Shown here: one piece after another, positions 18,386 to 27,511 of the stretch | How the letters are laid out: each line of letters begins with the position of its first letter | Position numbering within the stretch: position 1 is the first letter of the stretch | Source of the DNA: Shewanella sp. CG12_big_fil_rev_8_21_14_0_65_47_15 | GTDB taxonomy: Bacteria > Pseudomonadota > Gammaproteobacteria > Enterobacterales > Shewanellaceae | Direction: 5' to 3' | NCBI RefSeq assembly: GCF_002783505.1 | Contig: NZ_PFGL01000001.1 | Span: forward strand, 216,783 to 280,782 | DNA length: 64,000 nt | The notes under the pieces: generated by a model | Databases searched by the model: none | What the model was told of the DNA's origin: nothing | The model's input: only the letters and a program-made list of their open reading frames with translations | Made by a program: the position numbers and the translations under genes

Positions 18386-18420
18386 GTTAACGTCTTAGTA
18401 TTTATGCGCTGCACTGTTTA
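18386..18420. repeat. Copy A of a dispersed attC-like repeat (truncated)
   Basis: About 35 bp matching copies B (19077) and C (63689) through AACGTCTTAGTATTTATGCG and GCTGCACTGTTTA, then breaking off inside what is the hairpin loop in the other copies. On the minus strand it ends in TACTAAGACGTTAAC, which directly precedes the leader of the toxin cassette. Confidence 0.75.
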
Positions 18421-18504
18421 CCTCATTAGACCAGTAAAAACGCGCATGATTAACTAACTGTATTACAAAGAACTTATCAGCTTTCCATCAAATACACCAT
18501 CCGC

Positions 18505-18526
18505 AAAAACGCGCATGCGCGTTTTT
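18505..18526. repeat. Perfect 22-bp palindrome
   Basis: An 11+11 perfect palindrome with core GCGCATGCGC and A5/T5 flanks. One 13-base arm (AAAAACGCGCATG) also occurs at 18436-18448. It may be a bidirectional terminator-like or regulatory element. Between this point and 18852 I see no supported gene. Confidence 0.5.
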
Positions 18527-18852
18527 CAAACCTATTATCTAACCAAAATAAATTTAAGTAATTAATTTTTAATAATTTTATCTTTACAGGATTGGGATAA
18601 AGCGCACGTATATTGACTAAAAAGCACTCAAAACCACGCATTTTTGAATACAACTGTATAACGATCCAGTTTCAGCCACTCATGGTAAATCTGCTGAAAG
18701 CAAAACTAGATGAGCATTAATTCAAATGGCCTCAGAAAGCCCCTTTATCGACATCATAACCCAATTCTCCTGGTACCAACGCCACTGCCGCAGTTATTAT
18801 CTGAATTCTGGCCGCCGCTACCATGGTAGGTTTCAGCATCTAGATTGATGAT

Positions 18853-19075
18853 TTAACTGCAATTAATGCAGGAAAAGTAATTATTGACGAAATCCCCCCA
18901 ACTAGTGCCCGAGGCTATACGTGAAAATGGATCGCCGTAGGGACTGGCACCTAAGTATTGGATGGTTCCATCTTCAACTTTGAGTCTTGCCAGTAAGATG
19001 GCTTCGGTTAAATCCCTTTGTGCTTTAATTAACCTCTTAATATCTTGGCACTTATCGCAACTCTTCCTTGACCAT
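18853..19075 (-). pseudogene. Gene fragment without a start codon
   Basis: On the minus strand, an open frame directly follows copy B of the repeat. It reads SCDKCQDIKRLIKAQRDLTE, then GTIQYLGASPYGDPFSRIAS, and stops at 18853. There is a CxxC pair near the front and no usable ATG, GTG or TTG, so it appears 5'-truncated. After the stop the same frame continues as a glycine/serine-rich stretch (ETYHGSGGQNSDNNCGSGVG), which may be part of the same dead gene. I do not recognise the family. Its position, directly beyond the core of the repeat, parallels the cassettes at the other two copies. Confidence 0.35.
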
Positions 19076-19076
19076 A

Positions 19077-19184
19077 AACGTCTTAGTATCTATGCGTTAC
19101 GCTGTTTGCAAGGCATAAACCGCTTGTTCACTCAAACTTAAATATGACCACGGCCATATCAGTGTTAATGGGTAAAAATAATGC
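19077..19184. repeat. Copy B of a dispersed attC-like repeat
   Basis: About 108 bp closely matching copy C (63689-63797) along its whole length, including AACGTCTTAGTA, GCTGTTTGCA, GGCATAAA, CGCTTGTT, CTTAAATATG and AATGGGTAAAAA-like segments. On the minus strand it folds into a hairpin (TTTATGCC near GCATAGAT) followed by the core AAGACGTTTATGG. Unlike copies A and C, no attC-terminated cassette follows it. Confidence 0.7.
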
Positions 19185-19260
19185 CCTAAATTCCCTATCG
19201 ACACCCTACTTTTTCCTTGTAATATAAAGCCTTTACTATTGTTAAGGGCCAAGAAAGACA

Positions 19261-19887
19261 ATGTATATTCCCAAGAACATGATCATGTCAGGCAATGAGG
19301 CCATCACAAATTTTATTGCCCAGAACAGCTTTGGGTTGATGGTTTCTGGCTCACTTAATGCGACCCATATTCCCTTTGTGCTCGATGCGACAGCGGGCAA
19401 AAATGGCGTGTTATATGGTCATGTTTCAAGGGCTAATTCGCACTGGCAGGAAATAGCAAACCAGCGAATATTAGTCGTTTTTAGCGGGGCACACTCTTAT
19501 ATTTCTCCCACTTGGTATGATGCTAAACCTGCGGTGCCGACATGGAATTATACGGCGGTACATTGTTATGGGGTTGCACTCTTACTTAATGATGACGAAA
19601 CCCAAGCCGTTTTAGATAAACTAGTGGCGCAGTATGAACCGAAATTACTGCAAGATAAGCAGCTTATGCCAGATGAGTACCAGCAAAAACTGCGACAGGC
19701 CATAGTCGGTTTTAAGATTGTGATTGATGAAATACAAGCGAAGGAGAAGCTCGGTCAACATAGATCCAGTGGCGATCAACAGGGCGTTTTTAGCAGCTTA
19801 AGTGCCAGTCCCCATCCCGATGCTAAACAGCTAGCTCAATATATGCTTCAACGCGATATTGGTAGAGGCAATAAATCAGATAACTAA
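19261..19887 (+). CDS. PaiB-like FMN-binding protein
   Basis: A 208-residue protein matching the PaiB family in length and motifs: an N-terminal MYIPK, GHVSRANSHWQ, FSGAHSYISPTWY and the VPTWNYTAVHCYG segment that forms the flavin-binding barrel. PaiB proteins are annotated as FMN-binding negative transcriptional regulators of sporulation or protease genes in Bacillus; the role in Gram-negatives is unclear. It is transcribed alone and ends before a good terminator. Confidence 0.88.
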   Translation: MYIPKNMIMSGNEAITNFIAQNSFGLMVSGSLNATHIPFVLDATAGKNGVLYGHVSRANSHWQEIANQRILVVFSGAHSYISPTWYDAKPAVPTWNYTAVHCYGVALLLNDDETQAVLDKLVAQYEPKLLQDKQLMPDEYQQKLRQAIVGFKIVIDEIQAKEKLGQHRSSGDQQGVFSSLSASPHPDAKQLAQYMLQRDIGRGNKSDN

Positions 19888-20077
19888 CCTAGTTTTACTC
19901 AGCTTCCTATCGGTTAACTTCTCTGCATATAGGCTCAAGAAATAGACTCTAGGCAGAGTCACACTAACTAATCAATTTGCGATCAATTTGATAGAAAATA
20001 CGCCAGAGGCAGAGGATTTAAGTTATCTACCCAGCCTATAATAGCCTCAGCCAGTTTGGAATGGGATTGTGGTAAAA

Positions 20078-20116
20078 GATAGCCTGCTCTAGGTCGATCA
20101 GGCTATCGTTTCTTTT
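20078..20116 (+). terminator. Terminator between paiB-like gene and converging gene
   Basis: Stem GATAGCCTG / CAGGCTATC with a 12-nt loop is followed by GTTTCTTTT. It lies 190 bases past the PaiB-like gene and about 80 before the end of the converging gene. The rest of 19888-20193 shows no gene. Confidence 0.65.
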
Positions 20117-20193
20117 ACGCAGTGAGTTAATCTATGCCTTCATTGCAAGCCTAACTGCCTATGGGACATAGTAAAATCTCCAAGAAGACGAAG

Positions 20194-20775
20194 TTAGTTT
20201 AAAACTCTTTCTTCATGGTCATCCACTTGATGATAGAACTTCACTTCTTTAATTTTTTGCTCTGACTCTTCTTCGGTTAACACTTCTTGTTTGACTAGCC
20301 ATTTGAATTTGTTGATCTCATTGCCCAACTCATTCTCTGGGTTGATATCTGCATACCAATGGGCAAGTTGCACTTTGCGACGCGCCATTAATTCTGCAAT
20401 CAACGCATCATGGTGTTTGTCTTTAATGATAAAAATGTTGGCGCCTTCAGCTTTAAATACCGTATAGGTCACCTTAGTCATTAATGCCCATGTTAAGCAG
20501 GCAGCCCCAATAAATATCCACATGGGGTCAAAGTAAAAGACACCTCGCATAAAACTGCCGTAGCCACTTTGAAAAAGGCCAAGCACTATCCACAACACCC
20601 CAACGTTTCTAAGCCAATCATTTTGTTCAATTTGCTCGGAGCGCTTAAGGGGTAAATCACCGTAATAAACTTCAACATCCCCTTTGCCTGAAGCATCTTC
20701 ATAGGCGTATTGGAACTGCTCTTGCCCCAAACTAAAGGTGTGTTTGTTTTTTCCCTTTTTTTGTATTACTTCCAT
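20194..20775 (-). CDS. Hypothetical membrane protein with SHOCT-like tail
   Basis: A 193-residue protein with a soluble N-terminus, two predicted membrane segments (about 58-75 and 85-103) and a cytoplasmic C-terminal half. The segment NKFKWLVKQEVLTEEESEQK resembles the SHOCT helical hairpin, in which a short oligomerisation motif follows membrane helices. Function unknown. It is monocistronic and converges with the PaiB-like gene. The 309-bp region upstream (20776-21084) is AT-rich, without a gene, and should hold the divergent promoters. Confidence 0.65.
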   Translation of the reverse strand: MEVIQKKGKNKHTFSLGQEQFQYAYEDASGKGDVEVYYGDLPLKRSEQIEQNDWLRNVGVLWIVLGLFQSGYGSFMRGVFYFDPMWIFIGAACLTWALMTKVTYTVFKAEGANIFIIKDKHHDALIAELMARRKVQLAHWYADINPENELGNEINKFKWLVKQEVLTEEESEQKIKEVKFYHQVDDHEERVLN

Positions 20776-21084
20776 TTTTTATCCTTTATCACTCATTCAT
20801 CCAAAACAATGATATTTAAACAACTTATTGGCTTTTGAGTCAACAAATTAGCAACATTTTGATTCAGTTGATAGTGCCACAATACCCAAAGATGTTGAGT
20901 GCTAAAAACATGCAAGGCTTAAGCAACGCCAAAAATCCCATTCAACATTAGCAACAAAATTCTTGCGGTTTGGATGCAATAAACTGCTAGGATAACCGCT
21001 CAACTTTGAGGTTGATCACATTTATGCATGGTTTAACACTTTAGGTTTCTCTGCCAAACCACGGCTTAACCTGATACCCACCTT

Positions 21085-22980
21085 ATGAGTAATTCGATGA
21101 AAAGAATAATAAATAGCTTAATAATAGGTCTGTTAGTCACGGGTTGTAGCGATCCAAACGATACGCCAGCGACTCAAACAACAGCGCAAACTTCGGCGCA
21201 AAATGCCACTCAAGCCGTGAGCCTTAAGCAGCAATTATCGGCCATTACCCAGAGGTATTTCGCCCTAAGACCCGAGATTGCCACCTATTATGGCGTGCCC
21301 GATGCGCAAGCGGGCAAAGGGGTGATGTCAAAACTCACCGACTACAGTCCATCCGCTGAACAGCATCGCCGTGAAGCCCTTAAAACCATACTGAGTGAGC
21401 TGAATGCTATCGATAGCAGCACCCTTAGCGCCTCCGAGCGAGTTAGCCTTAACTCGATAACATCCGAGGTGAAAGGTGCACTACTTCCCGCCGAAACCAT
21501 AGCCTATGGCACTATGCTCGGCGAGTACGGTGTATGGTTTTTACCCTATTCAGTCAACCATTTATCTGGATTACATGTTGAATTCCCTGGCTATATGGAG
21601 GACAAATTTGCCGTCACTAATACCGCCGAGGCTAAGGCTTACCTTAACCGTTTAAGCCTGTATCTCGCGGCTATGGGTACCTTAATCGACAAACTCGCTC
21701 AAGATGTGCAGATGGGGGTGATCCCACCGGATTTTATTATCGATAAGACCATAGCCAATTTGCAGCAGCAGTTAGTGCACCATGCCAATGAGCATCCCTT
21801 AGTCAGCAGTTTTAACGCTAAGTTAGCCGCCGCCAAGGTGCCTGAAAGTGAGGCTTTAGCCAATTCCGCCGCCGAGTTAGTTGAAACTCACTATTACCCC
21901 GCGACTCGCCAGCTGATCTCTGCATTGCAAAGCGTGCGTTTAAAGGCGTCCCATATTGCGGGGATCGGTCATTTGCCCCAGGGCGCTAAGTTGTATCAGG
22001 CGATGATTAAGCATCTTGCCAACTCGGACAAAACCGCCGAGGAAATTCATCAACTCGGTCTCGCGGAAGTCGCCCGTATCACGGCTGAAATGGACGCTTT
22101 ACTGAAAAAAGTCGGCTATCGCAAAGGGACTGTGGGCGAACGTATGCAAACACTGCTACAGGATCCTAAATATCTCTACCCAGATACCGCCGCAGGTAAA
22201 CAGCAGTTAATGGCGGATATTCAAGCCAACCTTGCGCTAGTCAATGCCAAATTACCCCTATGGTTTGGCCGCTTACCCGATCAACAAGTCGCAGTTGAAG
22301 CCGTGCCCGACAGCCGCGCCGCGGCCACCAGTGGCGCATTTTACGATGCACCGTCCCAGGATGGGACGCGTAAGGGGACATTTTGGATAAGTCTGTACGA
22401 TATGGCGGCGCTGCCATCTTACTCGCTGCAAACCTTGACCTATCACGAGACCAATCCTGGCCATCATCTGCAAACTATTATCGGCCTATCGGATAGCTTA
22501 CCGCTGCTGAGCACCATTTTTTACTCTAATGCCGCTGGTGAAGGCTGGGCCCTGTATGCCGAGCGTCTTGCCGCGGAAATGGGGATTTACCAGGATAACC
22601 CCATCAACAACATTGGCCGCTTACAGTCAGAACTGCACCGCGCCGTGCGTCTAGTGGTCGATACTGGCATGCATGCCAAAGGCTGGAGCCGCGAACAAGC
22701 GATTGATTATGCCGTAAAAACAGAAGGCATCCACCACTCCGAGGCAACGGGCGAAATCGAGCGTTATGTGGTTTGGCCGGGACAAGCCTTAGGTTATAAA
22801 TTAGGCGAGCTTAAAATTATCGAACTACGTGAAAAAGCCAAGCAAACCTTGGGCGATAAGTTTGATATCAAAGTCTTCCATGACAGGCTGCTTGAAAACG
22901 GCGCCCTACCATTGGATCTATTAGAGCAAAAGATTGATCAGTGGCTCGAAACGGCAACGGCTCCCGTAACAACGGCTTAG
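21085..22980 (+). CDS. DUF885 family lipoprotein, putative metallopeptidase
   Basis: A 631-residue protein with a lipoprotein signal (LVTGC, Cys about 21) and a DUF885 domain over nearly the full length. The zinc-peptidase-like motif YHETNPGHHLQ is at about residues 452-462, and the AGEGWALYAERLA segment supplies the probable third ligand. DUF885 proteins resemble carboxypeptidase-type gluzincins; the substrate is unknown. Location is predicted as periplasmic and lipid-anchored. It is monocistronic. Confidence 0.88.
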   Translation: MSNSMKRIINSLIIGLLVTGCSDPNDTPATQTTAQTSAQNATQAVSLKQQLSAITQRYFALRPEIATYYGVPDAQAGKGVMSKLTDYSPSAEQHRREALKTILSELNAIDSSTLSASERVSLNSITSEVKGALLPAETIAYGTMLGEYGVWFLPYSVNHLSGLHVEFPGYMEDKFAVTNTAEAKAYLNRLSLYLAAMGTLIDKLAQDVQMGVIPPDFIIDKTIANLQQQLVHHANEHPLVSSFNAKLAAAKVPESEALANSAAELVETHYYPATRQLISALQSVRLKASHIAGIGHLPQGAKLYQAMIKHLANSDKTAEEIHQLGLAEVARITAEMDALLKKVGYRKGTVGERMQTLLQDPKYLYPDTAAGKQQLMADIQANLALVNAKLPLWFGRLPDQQVAVEAVPDSRAAATSGAFYDAPSQDGTRKGTFWISLYDMAALPSYSLQTLTYHETNPGHHLQTIIGLSDSLPLLSTIFYSNAAGEGWALYAERLAAEMGIYQDNPINNIGRLQSELHRAVRLVVDTGMHAKGWSREQAIDYAVKTEGIHHSEATGEIERYVVWPGQALGYKLGELKIIELREKAKQTLGDKFDIKVFHDRLLENGALPLDLLEQKIDQWLETATAPVTTA

Positions 22981-23005
22981 GGCTTTGTAAAATCAGTAAG
23001 ATAAA

Positions 23006-23034
23006 TTCAGGGGCAGTCAAATACTGCCCCTGAA
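23006..23034 (+). terminator. Hairpin after the DUF885 gene
   Basis: A 12-bp perfect stem (TTCAGGGGCAGT / ACTGCCCCTGAA) with a 5-nt loop starts 26 bases past the stop. The T tract is poor, so strength is uncertain. Confidence 0.55.
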
Positions 23035-23156
23035 ATTATGCACTAATCGACCTTGATACACCCAAATATCAAGCCCAGAGCCAGTCTGTGTTAGGCCCAA
23101 CCCCAATAAATGCCGCGATGTTTATACCACAGCCAATTCAACAGCTTCTAAACGGC

Positions 23157-23597
23157 TCACACGGTTTGTGAAAACCGACGACTACGGCGCTGTAATAACC
23201 AAAAAATCATTAAAACACCAAAGGTTGCGGCAAAAAGGGTTAATGCTCTGGCAACACCGTAAAAATTCGTCAGATTAAAGGACACCCCATCGGACCAAAG
23301 TACCACTAAACCCAATGGCATTTGCAGTGCAATCGCCGCAAACCAATCGAAGGGTAATCGAGGAAAAAGCCGGTGATATGTAAAAAGTATCAGCCCCGAG
23401 AGCAAGATTAACAGCCCGGCATCATGGGCTCCTAAACCCAGATAGACAGGACTGTCATGGCTAAGATTGGCAACACTCCCGAGCAAGGCGTACATATAAC
23501 CCGCACTGGCAACCAGTGCAAAACTGAGAAAGCTCAATACCGCTAAGAGAATACCTAAGCCAAGTGCGGGTAAATATTTCATAAACTGCCTCATCAA
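23157..23597 (-). CDS. Hypothetical four-helix membrane protein
   Basis: A 146-residue protein with four predicted membrane segments (about 10-35, 55-75, 85-103, 113-135) and a basic C-terminal tail (RRSRRFSQ). I recognise no family. It may start at either of two adjacent ATG codons. It is transcribed toward the DUF885 gene and separated from the esterase gene upstream by about 190 bp, so it is likely its own unit. Confidence 0.6.
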   Translation of the reverse strand: MMRQFMKYLPALGLGILLAVLSFLSFALVASAGYMYALLGSVANLSHDSPVYLGLGAHDAGLLILLSGLILFTYHRLFPRLPFDWFAAIALQMPLGLVVLWSDGVSFNLTNFYGVARALTLFAATFGVLMIFWLLQRRSRRFSQTV

Positions 23598-23783
23598 TGC
23601 TGGGCGCTCAACCTCATCTATAAAACCATCAAGTTGAATAAATTAAGTCGAAAGAGAGTAAAGCTACAATAACAGCCCCAATTTCCCTTAGCTATTAAGA
23701 CTATAGTCTTATGGCTAGCACATACTTGTGCGCAATATACAGTGAGCAACCAGGCAAAAATGTTCCGCCCACTGTTAATACAC

Positions 23784-24941
23784 TTATTGAGCCGCCTGAT
23801 ATTCAGCTAACTGTTTGCTGTATTTGTTTTGGAAAAATGGATGATCCGTTAATTCAAGCGCTTGCTTCTCATACTTAATGGCCTCGGCCAACTGACCCTG
23901 GCTTGCATAGACACTTGCCAATGCATGGCAGACCTCGAAAGCCGTTGGAATCGCTGCTAAGGTTTGCAAATAAATATCGATAGCTTTGGTGGGGTCGGTC
24001 GTCTCGAAAGAACTTGCCAACGCGATAAGCGAATCGGTAGCGGGCACATCAAATCCATATTTGTCATTCGACAGGGTTTTATAATGCGCCAAAATGGCTG
24101 CTGCGCCCTGGCGTGATATTGCCGAGTCAGGCTTAAGCACTTGGTGTACATCGTTAAAAATCGCTTCAATACCATAAGCCGTCGCCAAAATAGGTTGGGT
24201 CATATAGTAAGTGCCATCGAAGCGCTTGATGCGATAGTCGAGTGCATCCGTGGCATTTGCTTTGATGATGGCTTCGAGCTTGGCAAAGTCCGCTAACTGA
24301 TTTTGTTCGAAATCACTGTCGCTAGTGCTCATAAAAAGGAATCTTGGCTTACCTTGCATCCCCGCGAGCTTCTTAGCTGCATCGGTCATCACAAAGGCGT
24401 AGTTATCATCCAGTACCGGACTTGCGGCGATGTACGCATTAAATAAGCTTGGGCGATTCAAAAGTGTGTAGAGACTAAAAGTGGCATTGCCAGTGAAGCC
24501 ATTGAGGATCCGAAAACCATTCGTGCGATATTGTTTATCGATAGCGGGCAGTAGATCTCGCTCCATAAAATCTAAAAACTGCTGATTTTCTTGCTGCTTA
24601 ATGGCTAAGCTTTTTAACTCACCCAAGCCAGCATGACCATCTGGTGCCGTCACGATAATCGTTTCCAGCCAAGGCCAGCCGCCGTTATGGCTCATCCAGT
24701 CTTCCATTCCAGCGAGATAGCCATGGCTACGAGGGTGTAAATCCACCAATACCACATAGCGTTTATCCGCTTTCGATTGGTAACTGGCCGGTAATGTCAC
24801 CTTAAAGTCAGCGGGCTCAGTTAACAGGCTCGAACTGACCTTTAACATCTGTGGTTGAGCGGGAAAGGTATTATCGGCATTTGCCGACACATTGAAGAAT
24901 GCAAAGCTGTAAATCACCAGCAGAATTAATAGCGTACGCAT
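23784..24941 (-). CDS. Alpha/beta hydrolase (esterase-like) with TPR-like tail
   Basis: With the start at 24941 (AAGGA nine bases upstream) the protein has 385 residues and a clear signal peptide, MRTLLILLVIYSFAFFNVSA. A longer frame reaches 25019 but would bury the signal peptide. The body resembles the Fes/IroE-type esterase group (VVLVDLHPRSHGY, an NGFTGNATFSLYTLL stretch where GxSxGG is usual). The nucleophile position reads GFTGNA, so the canonical Ser is replaced. The C-terminal 90 residues look like two TPR units (ALASVYASQGQLAEAIKYEK). Secreted or periplasmic; catalytic competence uncertain. Confidence 0.75.
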   Translation of the reverse strand: MRTLLILLVIYSFAFFNVSANADNTFPAQPQMLKVSSSLLTEPADFKVTLPASYQSKADKRYVVLVDLHPRSHGYLAGMEDWMSHNGGWPWLETIIVTAPDGHAGLGELKSLAIKQQENQQFLDFMERDLLPAIDKQYRTNGFRILNGFTGNATFSLYTLLNRPSLFNAYIAASPVLDDNYAFVMTDAAKKLAGMQGKPRFLFMSTSDSDFEQNQLADFAKLEAIIKANATDALDYRIKRFDGTYYMTQPILATAYGIEAIFNDVHQVLKPDSAISRQGAAAILAHYKTLSNDKYGFDVPATDSLIALASSFETTDPTKAIDIYLQTLAAIPTAFEVCHALASVYASQGQLAEAIKYEKQALELTDHPFFQNKYSKQLAEYQAAQ

Positions 24942-25183
24942 AAATTTCATTCCTTGAAAATCAACTAGATGGGCATAGACCAAAGTTAACATTCGTATTA
25001 TTGAAAGTAAATCCGGCATGTCGACCTAGCCCTTTAGCCAAACACAGCCTAGGCATCAAACATTCCCATTCTGGCTGTGATAGCTGTGGTAAGAGTCACG
25101 AAATCCACTAGCCAATTGTGCCAATAACGCTTAGGATCTAGGTTGCATTTTTAAGCCAACATATTGTGGAGTATCAAAACATT

Positions 25184-25864
25184 ATGGGTATCAGAGCCAT
25201 AGTCGTAGACACAGCGGGCACCACGACAGACCTAAACTTTATCCAAGATGTACTATTCCCCTATTCTGTCAAAGCCTTGCCAGACTTTTTAGAACAGAAC
25301 CAACACAATGTATTGGTTGAAAACTGTATTTGTGACACTAAAGATATCGCCCTAGAACCCGAGGCGGACCTTGCGCGCGTGACTGAAATTTTGCAGCAGT
25401 GGGTCAGTGAAGATCGTAAAGCGACGCCACTGAAAACCCTGCAGGGGTTAATCTGGAAACAAGGCTATGCCCAAGGCGAATTTAAGGGCCATATCTTCCC
25501 GGACTTTATTGAAGCGGTGAAACGTTTTAGCGCGCAAAAACTGCGTATTTACAGCTTTTCATCGGGTTCTGTCGATGCGCAAAAACTGTTATTTAGCCAC
25601 AGTGCGTGCGGCGATTTAACCGAGATGTTTAACGGTCATTTCGATACCCGTACCGGCAATAAACTGGATAAACAGGCCTATGCGAATATCCTCAACACCA
25701 TCAGCTTAAGCCCTAAGCAAGTACTGTTTGTGTCTGATGTAGTTGAAGAATTAAAAGCCGCCGAGGCTGCAGGCATGATGACCTACCAGATGGTACGCGA
25801 CAGCAAACAGCGCACCGGTGAGTTTCGCAAAATCAGCAGCTTCGATGAGCTAGTGATCGAATAA
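25184..25864 (+). CDS. mtnC: Enolase-phosphatase E1 (acireductone synthase)
   Basis: A 226-residue HAD-superfamily enzyme of the methionine salvage pathway, converting 2,3-diketo-5-methylthiopentyl-1-phosphate to the acireductone. HAD motif I is DTAGTTTD, motif II FSSGS (Ser in the [11 protein letters not shown] region), and motif III/IV K with [10 protein letters not shown] six-codon longer frame starts with GTG at 25166, but the ATG at 25184 gives the usual N-terminus [14 protein letters not shown]. No other salvage genes are adjacent. Confidence 0.96.
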   Translation: MGIRAIVVDTAGTTTDLNFIQDVLFPYSVKALPDFLEQNQHNVLVENCICDTKDIALEPEADLARVTEILQQWVSEDRKATPLKTLQGLIWKQGYAQGEFKGHIFPDFIEAVKRFSAQKLRIYSFSSGSVDAQKLLFSHSACGDLTEMFNGHFDTRTGNKLDKQAYANILNTISLSPKQVLFVSDVVEELKAAEAAGMMTYQMVRDSKQRTGEFRKISSFDELVIE

Positions 25865-25895
25865 CGCCTCCGCCAGCTGACTTAGCCGATAAAAT

Positions 25896-25923
25896 AAAAG
25901 CGACCTTCTGGTCGCTTTTATTT
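25896..25923 (+). terminator. Bidirectional terminator after mtnC
   Basis: Stem AAAAGCGACC / GGTCGCTTTT with a 4-nt loop and T tracts on both strands lies between the converging mtnC and the following membrane-protein gene. Confidence 0.85.
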
Positions 25924-25929
25924 GGCTGT

Positions 25930-27018
25930 TTAGCTGCTCTTCACAACCAACGGAAACGCAGCCGATATGCACTTTTTCACTTCGAAGCGATAACCATAAT
26001 GCGCTTTTTTATCCGGTGTGATCTGTAACATCTCGTAATCATTCAATTCAATCACATTAGACTCGGCGGGTTTCTCACACCGTGAACGACCATTGGCCTC
26101 GAATGTAAAGGCAAAACTCGCTAGCAATTGTCGCACTAAGTGTTGATATTGAGCCCGCACCGATGCATAGGTTTGCTTACGTTCCTCCTCCTCGCGTTCT
26201 TCGGTGCTTGGCTCCCGTGCATTAGCACCTTGGTCATTTTCAAGGGTTGGCTTAATCAGAACCAAATCAAGGGCTGGAGCCTTAGTCTCCCCTGTTGTAT
26301 CCGGTGTCAGCCCTAATACTGGTTCAATGGCACGCTGTTCAGGGGTTTGTTGGCTTGCCGTGATTAAATCGGCATATGACGTTTCAATACTGCCCTCTAA
26401 ATCGATCAGCAGGCTCAAGTGATACAGCACCACAGACGCTAACACAATGCGGACCAAAAAGGTCGTTTTACGAAATGAGGTATGCGAGGTGAGCCGTAAC
26501 GATTTGACACCTAAAGGTTTAAGTAAAAAGATCAACACTAAATAAATGGGAATAATCAGCTGCAATGCCAGCAGTAAAATGGCACTCACCATCAAAAACC
26601 AAGCGGGCATATAGAGTAAAATCGCTAAGTTATGGGTGTAATCTAGATGACTCGCCGAAACGCCAACCACTTCGTTCACTATGGCACCGGACCAACCTAA
26701 GGCAAAGTTGGCAATGATGGCATAAAACAGCAGTAGCACAGCTTTGCCCGCGAGGCTGTGCCAGACCCGCTCGAACACAGGCCAAAACTCGATGGCCATA
26801 GCGATCACGGCAACCGAGGCAACTAAGCCCATTCCATTGGAACTAAAGGCGAGTATCAAGGCGATAAGATACAACTTTTGCGCAAAGGATAACTTAGCGA
26901 CCCCTTGGTTTAAGTAACGCCATAACTTGCTTAATCCTAGCTGGAGCTTGCTAGGCAAAGGCTCAGTGACTTGCCGTAGATGCTGGCGAGCAGATTCAGT
27001 GTAACGATCTAAATTCAT
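25930..27018 (-). CDS. Hypothetical multi-spanning membrane protein
   Basis: A 362-residue protein with about five to six membrane segments between residues 45 and 215, followed by a charged linker rich in Glu (STEEREEEERKQ) and a soluble C-terminal domain of about 80 residues containing two cysteines. No family recognised. It is monocistronic, convergent with mtnC. Confidence 0.65.
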   Translation of the reverse strand: MNLDRYTESARQHLRQVTEPLPSKLQLGLSKLWRYLNQGVAKLSFAQKLYLIALILAFSSNGMGLVASVAVIAMAIEFWPVFERVWHSLAGKAVLLLFYAIIANFALGWSGAIVNEVVGVSASHLDYTHNLAILLYMPAWFLMVSAILLLALQLIIPIYLVLIFLLKPLGVKSLRLTSHTSFRKTTFLVRIVLASVVLYHLSLLIDLEGSIETSYADLITASQQTPEQRAIEPVLGLTPDTTGETKAPALDLVLIKPTLENDQGANAREPSTEEREEEERKQTYASVRAQYQHLVRQLLASFAFTFEANGRSRCEKPAESNVIELNDYEMLQITPDKKAHYGYRFEVKKCISAAFPLVVKSS

Positions 27019-27190
27019 TATTATTTTAAATTCCGTTTACGATTAAGACGTGCATGAGTTGCCGATATAAGCTGCGAAACCTATGGCGACACTCGTATCA
27101 CCTATGCCAGTGTAGCGATTAACTTTAGCAATTCGCTAGCAAAACCTGCCGAATCGCCCCTTAGCGGCGAAATGAATCTCCCGCGAGATT

Positions 27191-27286
27191 CTATGTCGAT
27201 GATGCGGAACAGAAATACCGTTTAAAGGGATTTGGAAGTATTTCAGTCAGCTTAGCTAAGCCCTGCACATACCTTTGATTACCCAT
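27191..27286 (-). pseudogene. Short remnant beside MerR-type promoter, possibly CMD-like
   Basis: From ATG 27286, after the good ribosome site CAGGAG, the frame reads MGNQRYVQGLAKLTEI and then loses any family pattern before a stop at 27191. The start resembles carboxymuconolactone-decarboxylase-like proteins, which are often controlled by MerR regulators. Only 31 codons remain. Assignment is tentative. Confidence 0.35.
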
Positions 27287-27327
27287 CTTTGACTCCTGTT
27301 GGATTGACCACAGAAGCCAGCTTACGC

Positions 27328-27345
27328 CTTAGAGTTAACTCTAAG
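27328..27345 (-). promoter_or_regulatory. MerR-type operator/promoter
   Basis: The perfect 18-bp palindrome CTTAGAGTTAACTCTAAG sits, on the minus strand, directly after a TTGACT box. This is the usual MerR arrangement, with the operator filling a long spacer between -35 and -10. It lies between the merR remnant and the short remnant at 27191-27286. Confidence 0.65.
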
Positions 27346-27508
27346 TCAACGGTTGATTGATAAACCCAATCCATTGCGCCTCTTTTTCCGCATAGTCGCG
27401 GTGCCCGCTCGCATTTCGCACCACAGACTGCAGCAGGCCGATTTTCTCGTAATATCTGAGCGTGTGCGCCGACAAACCAGTGAGTGCAGCAAACTGACCT
27501 ATATTCAT
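27341..27508 (-). pseudogene. MerR family regulator, C-terminus deleted
   Basis: Only 55 codons remain. The DNA-binding start is perfect MerR sequence (MNIGQFAALTGLSAHTLRYY, then EKIGLLQ and GHRDYAE), but after QWIGFI the frame runs straight into NQPLT and a stop inside the MerR-type promoter. The normal dimerisation helix and effector region (to about 120-140 residues) are missing. The gene follows the GFA remnant by 3 bp. Confidence 0.8.
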
Positions 27509-27511
27509 AAT

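Noticed and set aside
18386..18420. Copy A as a genuine attI site of an integron
   Set aside because: There is no integrase gene within reach, the element recurs at 19.1 and 63.7 kb, and it folds like an attC; attI would be single and next to intI.
23008..23032. Hairpin as an attC site
   Set aside because: It is a simple perfect stem with no R/L boxes and lies past a normal chromosomal gene.
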